48,320 nucleotides of DNA from Chara braunii (lineage: Eukaryota; Streptophyta; Charophyceae; Charales; Characeae): positions 327,615 to 375,934 of the forward strand of contig BFEA01000198.1 in assembly GCA_003427395.1 (NCBI GenBank). Reading direction: 5' to 3'. The first letter of the stretch is position 1; every line of letters begins with the position of its first letter. Shown piece after piece: positions 22,201 through 33,748 of this stretch. A program made the translations under genes and the position numbers. The notes under the pieces are model-generated. The model worked only from the letters and a program-made list of their open reading frames with translations. It did no database searches and was not told the origin of the DNA.

Positions 22201-24560
22201 GGCCAACCTCTCCTTCATATGCATGTGTTCCACTAGTTCACTTCTTCCTTTTGTCAAGTTCAAGCATGTGTTGATGTTCCGGTTCTTACTTAGTCAATCT
22301 TTCCTTCATGTGCATGTGTTCCATTAGTTCACTTCTTCCTTTTGTCGAGCTCAAACATGTGTTGATGTTCCGGTTCTTACTTAGTCAATCTTTCCTTCAT
22401 GTGCATGTGTTCCATTAGTTCACTTCTTCCTTTTGTCGAGTTCAAACATGTGTTGATGTTCCGGTTCTTGCTTAGTCAATCTTTCCTTCATGTGCATGTA
22501 TAACAGTAGTTTACTTCTTCCTTTTGTGAAGTTCAAGCATGTGTTGATGTTCCGGTTCTTACTTAGTCAATCTTTCCTTCATGTGCATGTGTAACACTAG
22601 TTCACTTCTTCCATTTATCAAGTTCAAGCATGTGTTGATGTTCCGGTTCTTACTTAGTCAATCTTTCCTTCATGTGCATGTGTTCCACAAGTTCACTTCT
22701 TCCTTTTATCGAGTTCAGACATATGTTGATGTTCCGGTTCTTACTTAGTCAACCTCTCCTTCATATGCATGTGTTCCATTAGTTCACTTTTTTCGTTTGT
22801 CAAGTTCAATCATGTGTTGATGTTCCGGTTCTTACTTAGTCAATCTTTCCTTCATGTGCATGTGTAACACTAGTTCACTTCTTCCTTTTATCAAGTTCAA
22901 GCATGTGTTGATGTTCCGGTTCTTACTTAGTCAATCTTTCCTTCATGTGCATGTGCTCCGTTAGTTCACTTCTTCTGTTTATCAAGTTCAATCATGTGTT
23001 GATACTCCGGTTCTTACTTAGTCAATCTTTCCTTCATGTGCATGTGTAACACTAGTTCACTTTTTCCTTTTGTCAAGTTCAAGCATGTGTTGATGTTCCG
23101 GTTCTTACTTAGTGAATCTTTCCTTCATGTGAATGTGTTCCACAAGTTCACTTCTTCCTTTTGTTGAGTTCAAACATATGTTGATGTTCCGGTTCTTACT
23201 TAGTCAACCTTTCCTTCATGTGCATGTGTTCCATTAGTTCACTTCTTCCGTTTGTCAAGTTCAATCATGTGTTGATGTTCCAGTTCTCACTTGGTCAATC
23301 TCTCATTCATGTGCATGTGTAACACTAGTTCACTTCTTCCTTTTGTCAAGTTCAAGCATGTGTTGATGATCCGGTTCTTATTTAATCAATCTTTCCTTCA
23401 TGTGCATGTGCTCCGTTAGTTCACTTCTTCCGTTTGTCAAGTTCAATCATGTGTTGATGCTCCGGTTCTTACTTAGTCAATCTTTTCTTCATGTGCGTAT
23501 GCTCCACTAGTTCACTTCTTCCTTTTGCCAAGTTCAAGCATGTGTTGATGTTCCGGTCCTTACTTATTCAATCTTTCCTTCATGTGCATGTGCTCCGTTA
23601 GTTCACTTCTTCCGTTTGTCAAGTTCAATCATGTGTTGATGCTCAGGTTCTTACTTAGTCAATCTTTCCTTCATGTGCATGTGTAACACTAGTTCTCTTC
23701 TTCCTTTTATCAAGTTCAAGCATGTGTTGATATTCCGGTTCTTACTTAGTCAATCTTTCCTTTATGTGCATGTGCTCTGTTAGTTCACTTCTTCGGTTTG
23801 TCAAGTTCAATAATGTGTTGATGCTCCGGTTCTTACTTAGTCAATCTTTCCTTCATGTGCGTGTGCTCCACTTGTGACTAATTCACTTCTTCCTTTTGCC
23901 AAGTTCAAGCAAGTGTTGATGTTCCGGGTCTTACTAAGTCAATCTTTCCTTTGTATGAATGTGTTCTACTAGTTCACTTCTTCCTTTTGTCAAGTTCAAG
24001 CATGTGTTGATGTTCTGGATCTTACTTGACCAACCTCTCTTTCGTATGCATGTGTTTCACTAGTTTACTTCTTCCTTTTTGTCAAGATCAAGCATGTGTT
24101 GATGTTCCGGAACTTCCAGTTCTAACTTAGTCAATCTCTCCTTCATATGCATGTGTTCCACTAGTTCACTTTTTCCTTTTATCAAGTTCAAGCATGAGTT
24201 GATGTTCCGGTTCTTATTTAGTCAACCTTTCCTTCATGTGCATGTGTTCCATTAGTTTACTTCTTCCGTTTGTCAAGTTCAATCATGTGTTGATGTTCCG
24301 GTTCTTACTTTGTCAATCTTTCCGTCATGTGCATGTGTTCCACTAGTTCACTTCTTCCTTTTGTCAAGTTCAAGCATGTGTTGATGTTCGGGTTCTTACT
24401 TGGTCAACCTCTCCTTCACATGCATGTGTTGCACTAGTTCACTTCTTCCTTTTGTCGAGTTCAAACATGTGTTTATATTCCGGTTCTTACTTAGTCAATC
24501 TATCCTTCATATGGATGTGTTCCACTAGTTCACTTCTACACTTTTGCCTGTTCAAGCATG
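22186..24560 (+). repeat. 91-bp minisatellite array 3
   Basis: About 26 units with core GTTGATGTTCCGGTTCTTAC. The first periods measured (22,277, 22,368, 22,459, 22,550) are 91 bp each. Units vary at TTCCATTAG/TAACACTAG, giving higher-order variants. No coding frame runs through it. Confidence 0.9.
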
Positions 24561-24663
24561 AGTGGATGTTCTGGTTCTTACTTTAGTTGTTTTTTCTCTA
24601 AGGGATGGGTGACTGACATTGGGCTGTTATCACGGGGTGATGACTTGATTAGGACTAGAAGAC

Positions 24664-24903
24664 TCGTGCCTTCTCTCTCTCTCTCTCTCTCTCTCATTCT
24701 TTCTCATTCTTTTTCTCTCTCTCATTCTCTCTCTCTTCCTTAGTCAATCTTTCCTTCCTTCTCTCGCTCTCCTCCTATCCCTTTCCCTTCTCTCTCTGTC
24801 CCCCTCTTTCCCCCTTTCTCCTTTCCCCCCCTTCGCCTTTTCTCTCTCTCTCTCTTCCCCCCTCTCTCTCTCTCATCATCATCTGGCCCTCTTTCTCCAT
24901 TCC
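24664..24903 (+). repeat. CT-rich low-complexity tract
   Basis: (CT)n and C-rich runs. No gene. Confidence 0.9.
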
Positions 24904-27734
24904 CCTCAGTTAACATATGACTAACCCTTCTCCCCCCTCACTTGGAAAACATTGCCAGGGCACGAGCGGAGAACGAAATCAGACCTCACTTGGTGAAGAA
25001 AGAGGACAACGGGGGGGTAGCCGGTCCCCTGTGCCACAAAGAAGGCAAGAGAGAGGACGCCCAAAAAAGGAAGTGGGAGAGGCGGAATCCGGAAGAAAGC
25101 ATAAGTTGAAAGTGAGGTCAGTTTGACTCAACCATCTCCCTGACTGCATGATTATGAGAAGAGAATGGGCTGATTGAACAACAAGAGGGAACAATGAGCA
25201 GCCAAAGGACTTGAAAGAATAGGCATGTGGGAAGGGTTATGTGTTGACCCCCGATGGGGGATTGTATGGATCTTCTTGTTTGTGTGGGATTGTGCAGGTA
25301 AGTGATGGATAAAGATGCCTTGAGCGAGATAGGGGCAAGTGGAACCGGGCATCAAGAGGGAAAGGGAAGAGGGCATAGGGGCTATGGGACCCTTGACATA
25401 GAACTACCCCATGAATATGACTTGTGCGTTTGAAGGCTTGGGGTGCAAATGGGAGTGTTGTCATGCCAAGGAAAAAGTGATGTTGTGTGTGCATGCATAT
25501 GTGGACCCCGAAAAGACTAAGGGGCCTACTTCAATAAGGTGGGAAGCAAATTGAGAGATCCGATGGATGCGTAGAGGCGAGGGGGAGGACGGCCCCACCG
25601 CACCCCGATGACGCCATATAGCCAAAATGCTTAGGGAAATGATGCGTGGCCTAAGGATGACGCTTAGCCTACGCACAAGAGAAGAGAAAGACTCAAAGAA
25701 CCCCTGGACTGCCTGCGTATTGGAAGGAGCAGTTGCTTGAGAACACAATAAAGAATAAAAAAAATCAGCGTTAGGGAACGACCAACGAGACTATCACCCG
25801 GCGTGAGGGCTGAGCTACATCCCCAATGTCAAAGCTCTCTCGCGTAATGGCCCACCCCCATCCATCTCAAAGCACTAGGTGGGGGTGACATTGGGACGAA
25901 TGGCCCGCGCCCTGAGCATGAGTGTGGGCGGGCCGAGCCAACTGGGACCCGCAGTGGGGTCGACTAAGGCTCGAAAGTCTACCGGGGTTTTGCCCTACAA
26001 AAATGGTGGAGGTGCCGGATATGGGGTTAAATTGACCCTTGCGATTCCGATGGGGGCGCCCGACGCATTGACGTGTACACAACCCAAGATAAGGAAAATG
26101 AACTTGTGTTTGCTCTTTCCCTTGTGAGAAATCAGATTTGAGGGCGACTGGGCGCATGGCATGGCCAGACCTAGAGGAATAACATGCATGCTTTGCACTT
26201 GATCAGCCGTTCCTTTGAGGAATGACTCTAACTCTCCTTCATCCGGTGCTGGTGTTCGCCAGTCCGGGGAAGCCTTGGACAAGTCGCAGGTCGACCCTTC
26301 CTCTTCGTATGAAAGAAGGGCTCCGGTTACCTGGCAGGCGATTGGTGCTTGGCTTAGGCCGAGCTCCAGTTAAAATTCCGCGGCGGAGTGATCCGACCGG
26401 ACGGGTGTCCTTCTATCCCCTTCTTTGAGCCCAGTGGGCTTATGCACTTTGCAATTTTTTTTGAAATGCTTGAAGGAACCAATATGAACACAACGGGTCA
26501 TCAAGAAAGAACAATCCTACCCTATGAAAGGACAGACAAGTGAAGAGAAGGGAATGAAGAGAGTTGCTAGACTCCAAGGAAAACTAGCTCACCCTGGAAG
26601 ACTCTCACGAGAATGAACGAACCACTATGTATGAAAGTAGGGGGAGTGACACTCATTGTCCTGAGAGAAAATCTGTGAGTTATGGGTAGGAATCGCTGGG
26701 TGCACCAAGGGAAAGACACTTGTACTATGTGTGTCCCACTTGGGACTTGTGATTGCATGATTGGGATTTCAAGCGTCCTGCCATTTGGAAGAAAAGGATT
26801 GGTTTGCGTCGGCCGGTGCGGGATGCGAGCTGGTCGTCCTCTTTGAAGTTCACCAGGTTCCGTGTGTGTGGGTTGGACCGCCGGACTGTTAGACACGGGT
26901 TGGTCTCGTCGACCGATTAGTAGCATTCTCACCTGAGCGGTCCGAGCATGGCTCGATGATCTTGCCCAGGTGGGATGTGAAACCTCTTCAGGCGGGGCGG
27001 CTGCTTGGCGGAGGACGGCAGGGGGACCACTGCATATGGGGCAAGGAAGGAACCTCGGAGGCGGTTGAGAACTTCTCGTAGCATGGCTTGGGAAAAATTG
27101 TTCCTTATCGGACCGATGGAAGTGAATGCCTGGACGACTGGCTCCAATGGCCCTACCGAGATGTACGGGATGATTCTCGAGATTAACGGTGGGTACACGA
27201 GCGACAACTCGGGATGGGGTTGTCTGGGTAAGGAGGAAAGGGCGAATGCCTTGCTGAGACCTGGGTACCGCGCTCGCGACGGTTGAGCTGTGCTTGAGGT
27301 ATGAGATAAAACCCTACCGATAGTACCAGCGGAGAGACCATATTGGGATGGCCGGTGAGGAGATGACCGGCCCGTATGTAAGGTTGCCTATTTTTTTTTT
27401 GTGTTTCCCCTCTGTAAAAATTGATTGAGATTGGACTGTTGGACGAACACTCTTCTAAGTCTATTCCCCCTTCCATCTAAGTTCGCACGAGTGAGAGATG
27501 ATCGGAAGGAAGGAGGATAGAGGTCAATTGGAATGGAACCAAGAGAAAGAATGTGGGCAAATGGATGGCCGACCGAGGGAATTGTAGGAAGGGGGTACTT
27601 AGGAAAGGGGAGGTAAAATAAGGAGACCTTGATGAGGGGTCTGACATAATTCTCATATAGGACAAGGGTTGACCTGACCAAAAGGATCGGTTGGTGCCCT
27701 TTTATAAAAACAGGGGTCGGGTGCTGAAAACAAG
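24904..27734. other. Leader-like region of element B, no recognised gene
   Basis: Between the minisatellites and the first pre-gag ORF I find only short frames without family resemblance. Visible structure: a perfect donor-like CAG|GTAAGT at 25,295-25,303; a long imperfect inverted repeat with CCCCAATGTCA (about 25,832) and TGACATTGGGA (about 25,887); and a GC-rich, probably structured segment at 26,200-26,430. No standard primer-binding site (tRNA-Met or tRNA-Asp type) was found. Confidence 0.5.
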
Positions 27735-28538
27735 ATGGTGCGATGGTTGCCTTCCCCGATCTATACCAGCGGCCCGGAAATGCCAGTAGATGTAAAGGAT
27801 GGGGTATCGGTCGTCCTCCCAGAAAATGGAACGTGGACGGACCTTGAACTAGCGTATCAAATGGTAATGCTGGAAGGAGAGGATGCTTTCCTTTGGATAG
27901 AAACAATATAGACTAATGTCAGCTTGACGAGGTTGTCACCAAGTTTAATGGATTTGGAATTCCGAGGGACAGTGGAAGCCCAGGGGTGGGTCTACTTGTC
28001 GCAAGGTGGGGAGAAAGCTATGATCATAGAGTTGGCACTCGGGAATACGCCGGACGAGTTGTTTAGGAAAGCAGAAGCAGAGGTTGTGTGGGCTGCATGC
28101 CAACGAAGGGAAATGAAAATGGAAAAGGTGGACGTACGGGTGAAACTTGGGGATAGAGGAAGCATGAGGCGACCCGTAAGAACCATGCGATATGTGCTGC
28201 CCTCCTTCCTAGTGGATGCGGTTTTCGGGACCCGAAGCAGGCTAGTACGGATATGCCAGTCCATGGTGAACCTCGGGCTATACCAATGCGCTAGGCAAGA
28301 TTTCTTTCGGTTATCAGTAGAAATGGGGCCGTTCGAGGGGAACTGGGTGGAGGAGCTGACCGAGATACTAAACTGCCTTAGCATAGACAATATCTTTGTC
28401 CCTAGCGCTGTGCATTGGGGGATAGTCTACAGGAATGTGGCAATAGGGGAGACGTTTCTAGATGGGGTAAAGGAGTTGGTATACGACGAGGAGGACGACT
28501 TCAGTGATGAAGACGAAGATGAAGAGATAGAGGACTGA
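27735..28538 (+). pseudogene. Pre-gag repeat ORF, unit 1 (nearly intact)
   Basis: ATG at 27,735; one frame to TGA at 28,536 with a single TAG at 27,909, about 267 codons. N-module: VSVVLPENGTWTDLEL and DAFLWIE. C-module: FRGTVEAQGWVYLS, VLPSFLVDAVFG, FFRLSVEMGPFEGNW, then an acidic tail EEDDFSDEDEDEEIED. Units 2-4 repeat the same layout, so the TAG lies between conserved modules and is either decay or a readthrough site. No known domain is recognised; it does not resemble gag, protease or an envelope protein. Position between 5' LTR and gag recalls the extra ORF1 of Ogre/Tat plant elements, but I see no sequence basis for homology. Confidence 0.65.
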
Positions 28539-28610
28539 GACTTCTAAGAGGGGTGGGGAAACTTAATTTAGGGAGGACGGGTGGTCTGATATTGTGCAAG
28601 AAAGGGAAAC

Positions 28611-29366
28611 ATGACTAGAGAAGAAAGGATGATGGAATACCCCTTCAAAGGTTGGGAACCACGGCGACTCAGAGGAGGAATAAAAATGCCTATATCAACA
28701 GGGAACAGATGGAGAGGGACCACGTGCGACTGGATTGGGTTTGAGGTTGTCCGGGACTTGTCATATGTATGGATAGAGCGAATTTGGAACCCGATAAGGG
28801 AAGAGGAAGGTTGAGATGATATAGCAGAAGGCAAGGTAGAGTCAGTTGGAACGATTGTCCTTTCCGAGGATGGATGACACCTGTTTTGCACCATGTTAGC
28901 AATGGGACAGGACCCGATGTGGCTTCTAGGGGATGCAGAGGCCCGAACGCGAAAGGAAGACAAACTGTTCGCCAACGAGGGATGAGACGAAGTTAGTAGC
29001 AGAGTTGTGATGGGAGGGTGGAAGGAACTAAAGCCTCCAAGTCTACGGATAACGGCTTGGGTACCGGAATTCATAGCCGAGTGGTTTGGGGGGTTTGAGC
29101 ACATTTTTGAAGTAGCCGACTCCATGAGAAGGGTGCATATAGAGTGTGCCTGGTTGACTGAGGAGTTCTATAGACTCTCATTAAAATATGGGCCCTTCTA
29201 CGGAGATAAAGATGAGGAAGTCATCATCGTCCTAAGAATAGGCAGGTATGACCGCCTAGAGGTGGAGGCGGAGTCTTGGGACGCCATAGTTAGCCGGGAG
29301 GCGGCGACTGCACCCTCCTACGTAGACAGCGTCTTTAAACTATTTGAGGTACTGTGGTTCGACTGA
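28611..29366 (+). pseudogene. Pre-gag repeat ORF, unit 2 (three stops)
   Basis: Same frame as unit 1, 72 bases further on. TGA stops at 28,812, 28,875 and 28,983. N-module: IKMPISTGNRWRGTTCDWIG and LSYVWIERIW. C-module: GKVESVGTIVLSEDG, VMGGWKELKPPSLR, WVPEFIAEWFGG, FYRLSLKYGPFYGD, YVDSVFKLFE. All these have counterparts in the other units. The acidic tail of unit 1 is absent. Function unknown. Confidence 0.6.
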
Positions 29367-29624
29367 ATGAGGCTAAGGAATCAAACACAGCGAAAAGGCC
29401 TAAGTATGGAGGGTGCTTGTGAAGTAAGGTGTAACATAAGAAAGGGAATGTGTACATTAGGCCGTAGATGATGCATAAGGATCGAAACAAGGGGGAAGTT
29501 TCAACAACTGGAAAATGGGGATCGGTTAGAATTGAACGTGTATGAGTTGGGGATAGCGGCAGGAACCAGTGTTCGATAAGTAGGGAGGGTTGAAAGACTA
29601 AAACACGAAAGGCATGAAATCTCG

Positions 29625-30464
29625 GTGGGTGCAGTGATCGGATTAAGAAAGTTGGAAAGGAGACATTGCGAGATAGCCCGGCGAATGACGTTCTGGGCGG
29701 ATAGACCTCGTGGGATCCTGCCACCAAGAATATCTGAGGGCAGGGTCGAAATAAGCCTGCCGGCGAGAAATACGGTAGGCAATCCGGTAATGGACTGGGT
29801 GGGGGTAGAGTTGGTGGAAGATACGGTGTACCTAGTAGTGAAGCTAGAATGGCGGACGAGAGGGGAGTTAGGGGGCGTAGACTTGAACCGCCCAGGGCGT
29901 GTACACGCGACGTGATCCTTACACCTGTCGGAAGAGGGATGGCGGACCTTTGGGATTGCTTTGGCTTCCGGGGATGACCCCATGCGAATGTTCGAAGGAG
30001 CATGGCAAATAACCTAGCGGGAGGGGTTTGAGTTTGCAGATCCGGAACGAGATGACGTGACGGCTGAGGTAAAAGTCGCCGCAACACGGGTCTTTGAGCT
30101 GCCGAATGAGATCGTACGGATGAGTCTGCCGCCCTTCCTGCTAAGACGAATGGGAGGCATAAAACGAGTAGAGCAGGCGGTAACTGCCGTGAGTAGGCTA
30201 AATTTTGACGAAGCGATAATGTATCGAGAGTACTATCGGGCCTTTCTAGAGATGGGGCCTTTCGGGGACGAACAAGGGGGCGAGGTGCTTTGCATTCTAC
30301 GAGCAGCGATGAATACTAGGCCAAGAGTCCCGCAAATAAGTGATGAGACCATGTGGAGATTCATCTGGCAAGAGGTAGATCGGGGCGCGACCTATATAGA
30401 TGATCTCTACCGACTGTATGAACAGCCCGAGGAGGCTACTGCTCCCAGGGGTATAGAGGGATAG
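29625..30464 (+). pseudogene. Pre-gag repeat ORF, unit 3 (two stops)
   Basis: Same frame as units 1 and 2; the frame is also open upstream from 29,581, so the start is uncertain (29,625 is GTG). Stops are TGA 29,913 and TAG 30,015. N-module: GRVEISLPARNTVGNPVMDW and VYLVVKLEW. C-module: LHLSEEGWRTFGIALASGDD, SLPPFLLRRMGG, YYRAFLEMGPFGDE, YIDDLYRLYEQPEE. A short relic at about 29,513-29,578 (ENGDRLELNVYELGIAAG) may be part of another N-module. Confidence 0.6.
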
Positions 30465-30530
30465 TTGGGACTAGAAAGGGAAATGAAAACACGAAGGACA
30501 AGGGGGCAGTAGGTGGACGGTTTCTAAGGA

Positions 30531-31397
30531 TTGGCTGTACCACTTTCTATGTGGATCATGCAGGAAATCACCAAGGTAACCATGGCAGCAAGACGTGAGC
30601 ATATGGAACTTCAGGCCCGTGTGCGAATGGCGCGCCAACCCCGGTACCCTAGACTGCCGTGGAATAACGGTGGACGCTGGGAAGTATCCCTCCCGTCGAG
30701 TTCAACTTATCAGGGGTTCGATATAGAATGGCGGGCTGTGACTTTGGGGAGGGACGCCGCCTTCATGTTGGTAGAATGTCGGTGGACAGGGATGAGACTC
30801 GACTGAGGAACCGAGGGCGATCTGTTTTCCAATCTGGAAGTTACTGGGACCATGTATCTGCCTGAGATTGACTGACACTCGTTGGGGTTAGAGATAGCAT
30901 AAGGTCACGAGCTGGCGCCGGTTTTTTAAAGGGTCGCCCGCACGTTGACCCGAATAGGACAATTAGTCAGGGGTAGAAGGAACGTGGGCTTACTTACCCG
31001 GGTGGAAATGGGGGGATGGCGTGAATTGAGAGCACCAACCACGCCGCTGAGGTGCCGGGTCCCCCGTTTTATGATAGATCTCGTCTTCGGAAACCTCGCA
31101 AGGGCGCCGGAGCTGGTAGACTCGACAATAATGTGGGCAGACCACTTCCCCTCTCTTACCATCGGGATGTTCTATGATGTCGCCGTGAGGCATGGGCTGT
31201 TCTGGGGAAACAGGGCCCACGAGATACTGGAGGTCATCCATATCCTGATATTTCGTGCACCCTGGCTAGACCAGATAGGGCACAAACGCATAATCCAAAT
31301 GGAGATCGAGATAGGAGAGAGCTATTTGGCAGGGGTGGTTGAGCTATTCGAGGAGCCGACCGAACCGGAAGAACCACGAGGGCGCGAGCGGGACTAG
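30531..31397 (+). pseudogene. Pre-gag repeat ORF, unit 4 (four stops)
   Basis: Again the same frame. N-module: GGRWEVSLPSSSTYQGFDIE and AAFMLVECRW. After TGA and TAA stops between about 30,795 and 30,930 the C-module resumes: RVEMGGWRELRAPT, RVPRFMIDLVFGN, FYDVAVRHGLFWGN, and SYLAGVVELFEEPTEPEEP. The VEMGGWRELR segment matches unit 2 (VVMGGWKELK), and VPRFMIDLVFG matches unit 1 (LPSFLVDAVFG). Gag follows 470 bases downstream in another frame. Confidence 0.6.
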
Positions 31398-31864
31398 GAT
31401 CCGCAAGCAGGCCAATAGGGCAGATCCAGTATAGTTCCTTGCGTACGGAAAACTGCCAATGGGAATAAGAAAGGGGCCTCGGACCCGGATGGCTAAAACC
31501 CGTTAGAAAAACAAAGAAGGGGGTAGACTCCTAATGAGTGACCATAACCCGGAAGGTAAAAAAAATGGGAAAAGCTGCTCAAGGAGGCTTCCCTTAGCAG
31601 GATGCCCAACCCGGACTCCCTCGCCTTGGCCGACGGGACAAGGGCACTACAAACGGGCTTGTGATAAAGGAAGTCCAGTTACGTTTATAGCTCGGCTGGG
31701 CGGCAGGGCCAGTCGTGGCTCCTCCTTAAGGAAGGGCAATTAGGAAACGGGGATAGGAAAGGAGACTATAAAGATAAGCCAACAGAGCTAGGGGCTTAGA
31801 GAACCTAAAAACCTCGCATTGCGTGTGTCCTGGGAATTCTCTAGCTTATGCAGAACTAGGCAAA
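31398..31864. other. Spacer between pre-gag ORFs and gag
   Basis: No gene. A 69-codon frame at 31,534-31,743 shows no family resemblance. Confidence 0.5.
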
Positions 31865-33748
31865 ATGGCAACGGAGGAGGAGACAGATAACCATAAGAGT
31901 GAAGGGGAACCAGGCTTAGAAGGCAGTGCCGCGCAAAGCGAAGGGGGGCAGAAGGACAGAGAATCGATAAATCCGGATGGTACCAAAGGGAACCGGAAGG
32001 AAATCTCCACATGAGAAAGCTCGGGGAAAGCCGGGGGAAGCAGGCAAGGGACCCAGGGGACCAAGGAAGGCAGAAATGAGGATAGAACAAGCCCCCGAAA
32101 CTCGGAAGGAGCCATGCCTAAGAGAGTAAGGGTCACGGATACGAGGTGCATACTAGCCGAGATAGATAAGGGAACCGCGAAATACAAGGTAAGATTGATT
32201 GAGGAAATGATGACTGGGAACGAGGAAGGTCCTCTGCAGGAGGAGCCCCGGGACGAACGGAAAGTCAACCAAGGTGGGACTGGACAAGGGGATAAAGGTA
32301 GTGACCGTGGGGGAACGCCGAGCAAGAGAAGGAAAGAGAGAGAGAACTCTCCGGGGATGGAAGCAGAAAAGGCTACGACTCCGCCAACTATGGATAGTAG
32401 GGCTAGCCGCCTGCCGATCACGCCCGCAGTAGCGCGAGGATGCGAAGGACTTTGGAGCCTTAGGGAAAGAGTGTTGGGATGGTTTGACCTGGAAGGGACT
32501 ATGAAAACCAGGGAGGGACAGAAGGCCGGCAAGGAGAGCTCAGATAGCAGTGTGGCGGGCGAGGCCAGCAGCTCCGAGGGCGGCCTTAAGAAGATAGTGT
32601 CGTCCCTCGCGCGAGCACTAAACAAAAATCAAGGCTATTTGGCAGACGCCAAGAAAAAGTTGACGTTCGATGGAGCAAACATCACGGAGTTCCTGATCGA
32701 CTACGAGAACCTAGCTGCGTTACTAAAGTGGACCGAGGAGGAAAAGATGGACCACCTAGGACAGCATGTGTCGTTAAGCCTAGGACGGGACATAATGGCC
32801 ATTGTAGCCGCAAGCCGGTCTTGAAAGGAGACCGGGGATGTGATGATGAGGAAGTACCTAGCGGCGGAGAAAATGGCAACGGAGGCCGACCTAGCGGCAG
32901 TTCAGAGGAAGAACTTCGCAACGTACAACGATTTCCTACGGGAATTTACTCTAGTAGCACTAAGGATCTCCGGGGTCACGGACCGGATAATGAGCAAATA
33001 TTTCCTTAGGCAGTTCTCCGAGTTCGACAAAGACAAGATCCTGTCAGCCTACCAACAGACGAGCAAGTTCGTAAACACGCGGGACGTTGATTTTAGCACG
33101 GTAACACATCTGGCTGAGAAAACGGTAGTAACGGAGACGTTGGCCTTGCTCAAGGAAGGAGAGATCATAGATCTGACCGGTAGGATGAGCGACAAGGTAA
33201 AGAAAGGGATTGAAAGTCTACATGAGCGGGTGCACGGGGTCGACAATAAGATTGAAAGGATAAAAGGCGCGCTAATGGTTATGCAAGCGCTAATATCCCG
33301 ACCTGCCCTCCCTCCCCAGGAAGCTGTGGTCCCGCCAAGTGTGGCAACCCGGGGATACGGACGGAGAGATCCCGCGATAGGAAATTATGTGCGCGCATGC
33401 CCAAAGCTCAACCATGATATTATGAAAAGAAGGTGTACCAGGTCGTTAAAGGGGGAGATATTCGGACCACAAGGGAAACGGGTGAACTGGAACTCGCCAA
33501 GAGGGATGCGGCGAGCCATTATCATGCTCAACGGGCTAGAAATAACAGCCGTAGAAGCCGAGCCGGTGGGCGAGATCATCTGGGATCAACGCCAGGGGCG
33601 CGGGCCGCAGGTGAATTTTATTTTGGAAAACGACGGACGTGATAGGGTGAACGCGACTACTCGGCTAGGGACGGTTGGGAGAAGGATTAACCGCGATACT
33701 GTGATGGAGGAGGTTGGTGGAAGTTCGGAACCCCAAGCAGAGCCTTAG
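31865..33748 (+). pseudogene. gag: Gag polyprotein of element B (two in-frame stops)
   Basis: The ATG at 31,865 opens a frame continuous to TAG at 33,746 apart from TGA at 32,012 and 32,822. The charged N-terminus (MATEEETDNHKSEGE) and a Lys/Glu/Gly-rich region precede the capsid-like part: KLTFDGANITEFLIDYENLA, then FATYNDFLREFTLVALRISG and FLRQFSEFDKDKI. A predicted coiled coil (KKGIESLHERVHGVDNKIER) follows. ACPKLNHDIMKRRC looks like a decayed zinc knuckle. Capsid and nucleocapsid function is inferred from the domain order and the protease/pol that follow. The same frame continues into the protease, as in Ty3/Gypsy elements with a fused gag-pol. A later ATG at 32,114 would also be in frame. 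Confidence 0.75.

Noticed and set aside
21176-24560. CRISPR-like array
   Set aside because: Repeats are head to tail with no unique spacers, and the context is a eukaryotic retrotransposon.
24904-27734. Primer-binding site of element B
   Set aside because: Candidates such as TTGGTGCCC at about 27,690 do not follow a CA terminus and could not be matched to a tRNA end with confidence.
29335-30087. 250-codon open frame on the minus strand
   Set aside because: It is antisense to pre-gag units 2 and 3, whose motifs recur in four copies; the antisense frame has no motif and biased Pro/Ser/Leu composition.
31846-32625. 259-codon open frame on the minus strand
   Set aside because: Antisense of the gag N-terminal region; Ser/Pro/Leu-rich shadow of a Glu/Gly-rich coding strand.
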